Below the pieces are notes generated by a model. The model worked only from the letters and a program-made list of their open reading frames with translations. It was not told where the DNA came from and did no database searches. From Alliaria petiolata (lineage: Eukaryota; Streptophyta; Magnoliopsida; Brassicales; Brassicaceae), in the NCBI GenBank assembly GCA_020283515.1, contig JAHZTW010000003.1, positions 7,607,587-7,671,586 of the forward strand: a DNA stretch of 64,000 nucleotides, read 5' to 3'. Shown one piece after another: positions 56,870-64,000 of this stretch (positions are counted from its first letter, which is position 1; each line of letters opens with the position of its first letter). The translations under genes and the position numbers were made by a program.

Positions 56870-58236
56870 TTCCCAAGTGGAGTCAATTCGGGACCACGAG
56901 GTCGTTGCTCCTCTTCTTTCTCTTTTGACGGGGCTTGTGGACAAGGAAGAGGATGACATGGTTCCTTCGGTAAGAAAATGGCGTCGGTTAGTTTGTGGTG
57001 GGTCGTTTAGTGAAAATTCTTCTATCGTTTCGTCGTGACATTTTTTATAGTCTCTGGGTTGTTGAAGAACGAAATGATGTTATTCTTGTTGATTCTTCTC
57101 GGAATGTCGATGGGGGGGAGAGTGGGTCCCCTCTATAAAACACCAGTTGCTACTTCTTTCCTTGGAGATACTGATCGGAGTCAGGGAAATGCGACTTCCT
57201 TGTCAATTGCAGTTTCCGAAGCTAGAAATCATGCGGGCTCTCGTGAGAGGGCTCATGTTGTCCCTTCTCCGAGTTGTCTTCCGATGATTTCCAGGTCTTT
57301 TGAAAATTTGGATGAGGAGCAAAGGCGGGGAATGTTGGATATCGCCTGATCTCATATTTATCCTAAGGATGTTGACCGTCCGATCCTTAGGGGTTCTTTG
57401 GAGCGGTACAACCTTCAGGTCGTGTGGCTTGATGGCTTTAAGCGTTCCGAGAGGCAACAGCAAAGAGACTTCTTCTGTTCCTTATTTAGCCGAGACTGGG
57501 ATGCCACGATGCTCATGATGAGCCAGTTTCATCCCTCATCATCCGAGCCTCTGTATTTGGTAAGTCTTAGTGACGATGGCCTTAGCCTATACGATGAGAC
57601 TAGTGGCTCCTTCCACGCGGTATGTTGTTATCTTGTTTTGTAAGTTTTTTTTTTACTTTCTCTGATCCTCCATTCTTGTTCTCATAGCTCTGCTCTGCTG
57701 CTGCCAATTCCTTCGGGCATTATGAATTTGAGTTCGCTCCTCGGACTGAGCTTGAAGGGCTTTGGAGTTAGCACGCTGGCGAACTTGCTTCTCTTCGGGT
57801 ATAACAGAATTCTCTTTTATCTTCAAAGACTTCCTTAAGGAAGAGGTTTTCTAGGCTCGAGCACGAGCGGCCAAATTCGAGAGTAGGCTTGAGGAGATTG
57901 AGTCAAAGCTCTCCTCCGAAGTTGAATATGCGACGGCTAAAGTTTTCCGGAGTGGGAAAGAATCGGTTGCTCCGATTCTTGGTACCATTTTGTCCCGTGT
58001 TAGAGCTCATGTCTCCGGTCTCCGAGTGTTGTCTGAAAAATTCAACTGTTAGGCAAACCGAGGCGAACTTACAAATTTTGACGCGGATTATTTTTGGAAA
58101 AATTAGTAATTTGAATGAGGAGACCTTGGTAGTTAAAAATGATGTTTTGGAGTGCGAGGCCGAAGCGAGGTGTTTTGTTGTTCCTCCTCTTGACTTTGAT
58201 GCTTTAGGGATCCATAGTTTCGATCATTCTTTGTAA
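56870..58236 (+). pseudogene. Gypsy-type transposon protein, downstream degenerate part
   Basis: Plus-strand open pieces at 57035-57349, 57398-57643 and 57889-58236 in changing frames. The last region, read in another frame, gives a helical EHERAAKFESRLEEIESKLS stretch. It follows the interrupted N-terminal piece at 54379. Stops prevent translation. Assignment to the PF04195 type is tentative. Confidence 0.35.
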
Positions 58237-58344
58237 ACGGATTCATTTATTGGTTTGAAATTGTCGAAAATCTTTTTGTTTGGAGTCTTTTAACTCAAAG
58301 TTTTATTGTTTGATTAGTTTGGGAATCTTTCTAAACCCTTTTTT

Positions 58345-58605
58345 AAAAAAAGATGTCATTTGATCATTACTCCTTCTATGATTGCATTTACTCTAGTGGA
58401 TTGAGCCGTTTCTAGTCAAAGCGTTGAATTATTTTTGTTTGAATAATTCGTCCTCAGAATCAGTTTTTAGTGTTTTTCGTAGGTTTTAACTTTCACTACT
58501 CCGAGCTTCAGACTGAAACGACCACTTCAGAGAGAAAGTTGATCTCGTCGCTGTACTTTTACCTTAGTGGACCTAAAACTCTAGGCCGGGATTTTCACGC
58601 CAACA
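58345..58605 (-). mobile_element. Truncated LTR, third TGTTGGCGTG copy
   Basis: Minus strand from 58605 matches 20488 and 54209 LTR starts. Cut at about 58345. The flank to 58840 matches 15355-15560, linking it to the J-protein duplicate. Confidence 0.55.
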
Positions 58606-58843
58606 ATAACTAACAGTCGGATCGAAATTAAAATGGATACTGCATACCACAAGTAATGCAGATTTAACCCTTACGATTTCGATTTTAAAAGCAAAGTCGT
58701 CAAAGCATCGGTTTGTTGAGCCTTTAAACTGAACAAACAACAAACTCCCTACAATTGAACCACTCAAAACAAACAGAACATTAAAGAAAAACATGCTCCA
58801 TAAAAAAGAAACCAACCAAATTCACTGAAAAAATAGAAATAAT

Positions 58844-59587
58844 TAGGGGTGGACAAAAAAACCGTAACCGAAAAAACCAAACCATACCAAACCGAAAAAG
58901 TGATATGGTTTGGTTATGGTTAAACCTAAAAAACTATTTGGTTATTATTTTTTAAAAGTTTTGGTTTAGGTTTGGTTTGATTAAAAACCGTCAAACCGAA
59001 TGGTTTTTTTGTTTCAGAACTAAATTTTAAATAATTTATATTTTCTTATTTTTTTAGTTTAGTTTATGTCCATATTTTATTATTAGGTTTAATTATCTTT
59101 ATAATTTACTAAATCTTAATTCATAAATTTAAATATAATATTTACAAAAAATATCTACATATAAATATTTAAAATATAATATTTACAAATACAAACTATG
59201 AATATAAATATTTGTTTTTTAGTTTTTGACTTTTATAATTGATGATTTAGATTTATTTCCTATGATTTGGATTTTATTCTTTTAACTTTTTGTTTTGTTT
59301 CACTTATATCTATTATTACTATTCAATCAAAGATTCAAAGTTTTTCGTAATAGTATAATTCCGAAAAAACCGAAACTGAACCATACCAAACCGAACCAAG
59401 TTACATATGAATTGTATATGGTTTTAATTTTTATAAAACCGAAAAACCGTAAACCGAAGAAAATCGAACCATAACAAACCGAAACATATATGGTTTTTAC
59501 ATGGCTTGAATTTCTATAAAATCGATAAACCGTAAAATCGGAAAAACTGAACCGAAACCAAACCTAAAACCGAAGCGCCCACCCCTA
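58844..59587. mobile_element. hAT MITE with 8-bp TSD
   Basis: Ends TAGGGGTGGACAAAAAAACC and, inverse, TAGGGGTGGGCGCTTCGG. Perfect TSD GAAATAAT at 58836-58843 and 59588-59595. Subterminal parts are dense in AACCGAAA/TTTCGGTT repeats. No transposase. Confidence 0.92.
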
Positions 59588-59611
59588 GAAATAATTAGTA
59601 CTTTACTTCCA

Positions 59612-59693
59612 AGTTCGAATTTGCCACAAAGGGAGATAAACAATTTTAGATAAGTTCGAATTTGCCACAAAGGGAGATAAACAATTTTAGATA
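59612..59693. repeat. Tandem repeat, two copies of about 41 bp
   Basis: GTTCGAATTTGCCACAAAGG with the following GGAGATAAACAATTTTAGAT occurs twice in a row, ending at the foldback motif 59694-59726. Confidence 0.9.
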
Positions 59694-59726
59694 ACCAAAA
59701 GCCGGATTTTTTTAGCCGTTTTGGCT
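59694..59726. other. 33-bp foldback motif in the J-gene 3' flank
   Basis: CCAAAAGCCGG...AGCCGTTTTGG is an imperfect short palindrome. The identical 33 bp recur at 28751-28783 and at the corresponding edge of J fragments b, c and d, marking a rearrangement junction. Confidence 0.8.
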
Positions 59727-60036
59727 CTGTTGTCATCTGGTGTGACGTGTGAACAATTCTTCCATTTATGGCTAGTAATAAATCTATAAAACTCATTGTT
59801 TGACCCCAAAAAAAAAAAAAAAAAGAGTAAATTGGCACATTCAGATTTGGTGTTCTCCAATTGTAAAGACATGTAATGAAAGTATTCAGATTTGTTAAAT
59901 CTTCCTTTTTATTTAGTAATGAAAACCTTAGCATAAAAAGATTCTGAGTTACACATAAATTAGAAACAAAACATGAGGTTCTTGTTACAGGCAAACTAAA
60001 TTACCAAAGATAACAAAAAAAAAAGTTCGATTACAG

Positions 60037-61980
60037 TCACAGATGATGATCGATAACCTGAAGAAGCTGTGACGGTGTCGCTGCTGGGTCGAGCTGTCTG
60101 CAACCTTTGGGTGCACCGGGTGCTTCTTGACCTGTGAGCAAGTAAGACGGTATCCGATGAGAGAACCTCGAGATCTCATCCCTTGAGATCCTTCTGATCT
60201 CTTTACGATCCACATGATGAAGGAACACAGACTTAAAGCCAGTAACTTTAACCAAAGGAACCACTGCTACACCACATTCCTCTGTATATCCTTCAAAAAC
60301 TTCGACCACATCGTACTCGATCGCCTCAGCTCCTGAAAGATAGTTCCATTCAGGGGACCAGTTTCGATACAGAGCCCAAACCTCGCCTTCTCTTGGATAA
60401 ACAAGAAACTCTCCTTGATTGCCTTTGATCAGCTCCACTTTGTGTGAGAAAATGTAAGGCGACCTGCAGATTTGGGTTTTCACAGCTCGAAAATCTCCAC
60501 AAGCCCTTGGAACACCGGAACCAAGCCACTTTGTTGATCTAAGATCACTGTTTCTCTCTGAAGTAAGCCGGACGATGCGCACTTTGAATGGATCTACGGA
60601 GATGACCTTGTCTATCATGACATAGGATCTAGGCATCCCATCTAAAGTGTCGTAAGAAGCCCATATCTCGTTATCAGCAAACGACTTCTCACTTCGGTCC
60701 TTGTCAAAGTCGCCAAAATCTGGTTCAGGAACACATACCGGCAAGGCTGAAGCATCCTCAATAGCGTTTTCGTCTTCCAAAGAACCTGCATTGGCCTCAT
60801 CGAGATCATCAGTTTCCATTGGCCTTTCGGTTTCAAGAACGATGGTGCACAGTTCTTGCAGCTTCTTGCTGATCAATGGCTTAGCTTTCTTCTTTAACAA
60901 ATTCTTCACCTCATCCTCAGAAAACTCTTTCAAAACGTTGGACTTTGGAGCAAAACAGCTTCCAATGTTGGAACCAGCAACTGAATTTTCCATACACTTT
61001 CTTCTTTTCGGAGCGTTTGTCGCTGGAGGACCACCAGCAGCTCTTTTGGTATACTCTCTACGCACAGCCTCGTCTTTTCGTGCCCCGGTCTGTGGAGCAT
61101 GCGTAGGAGTTTTGGTTCCAGTGTACACACCACCCCACTCAAAGGACTCATATTCACCATACACAGCATTACTGTCTACTCTACTCTTCTTTCTTCCATC
61201 CGTCGTCTGACGGATAGAGTCAAACTGGTGCTCATGAAACGTCTTGCGGATCGAACCTGAGCCTGGAGGATCAGTTTCCACAGCTATAAACGGCTTACGA
61301 CAGTTGGGACAAAGGAGGTTCTGGTTTAGGTAAACACGATGATACTCATACTGTGTCCTGCAAGTGTGGCATACAGTCCAAAAGGTTCCATCAGAAGTTG
61401 GTTTATGTGCTGCAGTAGAAGTAGTAGCAGCAGCAGCAGCAGCAGAGGTAGAGGCGTCACTCGCACGCTTTATACCTCTCTTCGAGCTCTTAACTTTCGC
61501 GGTGTTGACACTTGGTTTGGCAACTTTCTGAGATCCATTGTTTGCAGGCTTTGATGATGAAGCTCCTCCTCCCTCGTATAATCCCAGATTCCGTTTCAAA
61601 TCATAGTCAGCTCTCTTCGCCTTGTCGGAGAACACGCCCCACGCCTGCGAAAGAAACTTAAAGGCTTCCTCTGCTCCCACCGACTTGTTCCTGTCAGGAT
61701 GAAGCATTACAGCCAGCTTTCTATAACGTTTCCTCACTGTTTCGTCATCAGCCTCGGGGTTCAGGCCAAGCACACCGTAGTAGTCTATCTCCCCGTATAT
61801 TATATGCTGAGCAGATAGATGCACATCAAATGTAGCCACCATTTGGGAGATTCCATCGAGTTCAGGTGACAAGAACTGAGCCTTCAACGCGAATTTCCTG
61901 GCCGATGAAAAATCGTTGGCTAAAAACCTCCTCTGTGCAGTCTCTCTAGCCCTAATAGCCTCTTCTTTAGCATATTCCAT
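60037..61980 (-). CDS. J-domain protein with C-terminal DUF3444 (intact)
   Basis: Single-exon CDS of 647 residues, starting at MEYAKEEAIRARETAQ. The frame is open 32 codons further up, but the family's N-terminal helical repeat begins here. Order: N-terminal helical region 1-60 (KFALKAQFLSPELDGISQM), J domain about 66-130 (DYYGVLGL, HPD at 94-96), Ser/Ala/Lys linker with eleven-residue Ala/Thr/Ser run near 178-190, a CxxC...CxxC finger (C204, C207, C224, C227), acidic linker, DUF3444 about 415-625 (PEPDFGDFDKD, EIWASYDTLDGMPRSY). J proteins stimulate Hsp70 ATPase through HPD. DUF3444 is plant-specific with unknown function. The family is often nuclear-predicted, and KRRK at 325-328 fits. Parent of all pseudogene pieces in the window. 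Confidence 0.93.
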   Translation of the reverse strand: MEYAKEEAIRARETAQRRFLANDFSSARKFALKAQFLSPELDGISQMVATFDVHLSAQHIIYGEIDYYGVLGLNPEADDETVRKRYRKLAVMLHPDRNKSVGAEEAFKFLSQAWGVFSDKAKRADYDLKRNLGLYEGGGASSSKPANNGSQKVAKPSVNTAKVKSSKRGIKRASDASTSAAAAAATTSTAAHKPTSDGTFWTVCHTCRTQYEYHRVYLNQNLLCPNCRKPFIAVETDPPGSGSIRKTFHEHQFDSIRQTTDGRKKSRVDSNAVYGEYESFEWGGVYTGTKTPTHAPQTGARKDEAVRREYTKRAAGGPPATNAPKRRKCMENSVAGSNIGSCFAPKSNVLKEFSEDEVKNLLKKKAKPLISKKLQELCTIVLETERPMETDDLDEANAGSLEDENAIEDASALPVCVPEPDFGDFDKDRSEKSFADNEIWASYDTLDGMPRSYVMIDKVISVDPFKVRIVRLTSERNSDLRSTKWLGSGVPRACGDFRAVKTQICRSPYIFSHKVELIKGNQGEFLVYPREGEVWALYRNWSPEWNYLSGAEAIEYDVVEVFEGYTEECGVAVVPLVKVTGFKSVFLHHVDRKEIRRISRDEISRFSHRIPSYLLTGQEAPGAPKGCRQLDPAATPSQLLQVIDHHL

Positions 61981-63500
61981 TTGGAGCCTCTCCTGATTTA
62001 CACTTTCCTCTTCAAGATATCGCGAACGGAGAAGAGGTGTTTGGACTAAGAACAGCAGTATGGAGTGACAAGACACCTGTACCTGCTCATGAAAACCAAA
62101 TCAACTGCTCAATAACGTGATTGATATAAAAGCTGAAGAAAAATACAACCAACACAAGAAATGAATGAAGAAGCAACCCAAAGTAAAGTCACAAGTAACC
62201 AATCTATATATCTGATCCCAAAATGCAAAATGATCCTACTCAAGCACAAAGACTCCCAAGAGTGATATAATGGCAATACTTACAAATTATAAATAAATCA
62301 TTAAAACCTTTATCGTTAACTCACAAACATGCTGCATTGAAGAACCTAGTAAAAAGGAAACGTAACCCTTCATCATTAAATTGCCCAAAGTGTTCTGGAT
62401 ATCATGAAATTGATATGAAGTCAGCAATTCTAAACCTAAATGTATCTGCAGGGACATTGCTTGTAAATTCTCAACAATTCAACATATATATATCACTATA
62501 AAAAAACCTTCAATTTTCCAGATTTCCGGAAGGATAAGGTGATAACACAAGTAACCAATCAATCTATATAATATCATCCCAATATGCAAAACGATCCTAC
62601 TCAAGCACAAAGAGTCCCAAAAGTGAAACAACGGCACTACCTACAATTATATATAAGTCATCAAAACCTCTATCATTAACTCACAAACATGCTGCATTGA
62701 AGAATCCAGTAACAAGGAAACGTAACCCCTCATCAATAAATTGAGCCAAAATTGTTCTGGATATCATGAAAATTAAGACATGAAGTCACAAATTATGTCC
62801 TTCAAAAACATCCTAAACCCTAAGTGTATCCTCAGGGACATTTCTTGTAAATTCTGAACAATTCAACACATATATCACTGAAAAAAACCTACTCTATGCA
62901 AAATCAATATAACTCATCACAAAGTTTCCCAAAAGTGATAGATTGCACTACTTACAATTATGAATAAGTCCTCAAAACCCTTATCATATTAACTCACAAA
63001 CATGCTGCATTGAAGAATCTAGTGAAAAGTAAACGTAACCCCTCATCATTAAATCGCCCCAAAATGTTATTGATCTCATGAAAATTAAGACATTAAGTCA
63101 GCAATTATGTCCTTCAAACACATCCTAAACCCTAAATGTATCCACAGTGACATTACTTGAAAATTCTCAACAATTCAACATATAATCACTCAAAAACTTT
63201 CAAATTTTCCAGATTTCCAAGAACTATAATCCGAGTGGGTATTAAACACACAATAAGTAACCAAAGATTGGAGCTTTAAGATGAAAACAATAAACAGAAG
63301 CAAGGAGACGGAATCTTACATAAACTATATCGGGAAAAGAGTGAACGGTAAAGGAAGCGCTTTGTTTCGTTATCGGCGATAAAGATTCCGAATTTTCCGG
63401 CGAAAATGGAATCGGAAGCAGCAAAAGCGATCCCAACAGAGAATTGAGATGAAGCGGCGCTTCTACTGAAAAATCGGCGGCGCTTCGAACACGATGTCTG
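61981..63500 (-). other. 5'UTR and 5'UTR intron of the J-protein gene
   Basis: A likely donor TTTAT/GTAAGATTCC lies at 63320/63319 and acceptor candidates (GAGCAG/GTACAG) near 62083, implying a 1.2-kb intron in the 5'UTR. The first exon (about 63320-63490) is GC-richer with CGCCG motifs and no long frame. The transcription start is not determinable by eye. Confidence 0.55.
62190..63225. repeat. Three tandem repeats of 310-360 bp inside the 5'UTR intron
   Basis: Anchor CATGCTGCATTGAAGAA occurs at 62328, 62688 and 63001. Each unit also carries AAACGTAACCC, TCATGAAATT/TCATGAAAATTAAGACAT and AATTCTCAACAATTCAACATAT phrases. Units are diverged, so old. Confidence 0.85.
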
Positions 63501-64000
63501 TCACACTGCTCTGAATTTTTTTTTCGTTTTTTTCTGATTTCAAGTCGCGTACTTGATTTTCTTTTGTTTTCCGACCGCTTGGTTGATTCATTAGTACAGA
63601 TGTTTATTTATAATCGTAATTAGAAAAGATGATAAAATACCGGTTTATGATTTGATTGGTTGATTAAGGGATAGGGTTAATTTTTTTGTGGTTGAAAAAT
63701 ATAAGGGGTTGAATCTAGAATGCATTTTTATGGAATAAAATCTTCATGGACAGTAAATTTATCTATATTTTCCGTAATATTCACGAGTGAAGTAATAACA
63801 AATGAAATAGTAGGATTATGATTGGTTGATTAAGGATAGCTAGATAGGGTCAATTTTTGTGGTTAAAAAATATAAGGGTTGAATCTAGAATGCATTTTTA
63901 TGGAATAAAATCTTCATGGATGGAAAACTTATATATATTTCCTCGTAATATTCACCGGTCAAAATGAAATAGTAGGAAAGGTGATGATTTTATTTTATCC
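63501..64000. repeat. Upstream region with tandem duplication of about 168 bp
   Basis: From about 63650 (GATTGGTTGATTAAGG) the sequence repeats from about 63820 to 63985, including GAATCTAGAATGCATTTTTA and GGAATAAAATCTTCATGGA. No gene seen. It may include distal promoter of the J-protein gene. Confidence 0.7.

Noticed and set aside
60701..61210. 169-codon frame on the plus strand
   Set aside because: Antisense shadow of the J/DUF3444 gene. Similar shadows occur opposite every pseudogene copy.

Overview
This is plant nuclear DNA, almost certainly from a Brassicaceae species. It is AT-rich, has GT-AG introns, and carries a Cassandra TRIM with 5S-like LTRs, short-LTR TRIMs, hAT, CACTA and Harbinger-type elements, a Brassicaceae-style LINE, an Athila-like Ty3 element, a VEP1-type gene fragment and an LCR/DEFL cysteine-rich peptide gene. 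Only three loci look like potentially expressed host genes: a TFIIH subunit TFB5-like gene (2680-2978, minus), an LCR-type secreted peptide gene (51618-51983, minus) and a J-domain/DUF3444 protein gene (60037-61980, minus; 5'UTR intron to about 63320). Nearly everything else is transposon or duplicated, broken gene pieces.

Layout. 1-5000: a minisatellite of about 85 bp, the TFB5 gene, a MITE and AT-rich filler. 5027-15355: nested transposons. These are a hAT with a transposase tail, a Cassandra element with a perfect 5-bp TSD splitting an unidentified reading frame, two partial TRIMs, a 2-kb gene-carrying hAT with an 8-bp TSD inside a solo-LTR-like sequence, copia-like relics, a relic LCR exon and a CACTA MITE. 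15868-20490: an old duplicate of the J-protein gene, broken by frameshifts and by a solo LTR with a 5-bp TSD, followed by the AT-rich tract that accompanies the peptide gene. 20541-25998: a Ty3 Athila-like element with gag but no pol and a truncated 3' LTR.

25279-50569 is the centre of interest: an amplified, partly palindromic array. Its module joins (a) the 3' end of the Ty3 element, (b) a scrap of LINE 5' end, (c) an inverted pair of DUF3444 fragments facing each other across a spacer of about 230 bp, (d) a J-domain fragment, (e) an AT-rich tandem repeat and (f) an LCR gene copy interrupted by a 266-bp hAT MITE. There are four inverted pairs, with axes near 27.40, 32.95, 38.48 and 44.03 kb, so a read-through transcript could fold into hairpins with stems of about 1.2 kb matching the intact J-protein gene at 60-62 kb. 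Modules repeat directly at 5540 bp and as mirror images about 32945/32946 and about 44026. One N at 47421 sits between two copies of the same 814-bp sequence and probably marks an unmerged contig overlap.

50570-54209: the right-hand parental flank with the intact peptide gene, then the same AT-rich and LTR sequence seen at 18.7-20.5 kb. 54379-58605: a gypsy-type gag-like relic containing an LTR that itself holds a LINE with a 17-bp TSD. 58844-64000: a hAT MITE with an 8-bp TSD, the intact J-protein gene, its 5'UTR intron made of three tandem repeats, and a terminal tandem duplication.

The working model (inference) is that a truncated J-protein duplicate next to an LCR gene was rearranged by template switching into an inverted repeat, fused to a Ty3 3' end, and then amplified recently. 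The result resembles a young inverted-repeat small-RNA locus whose natural target would be the J-protein gene family next door.
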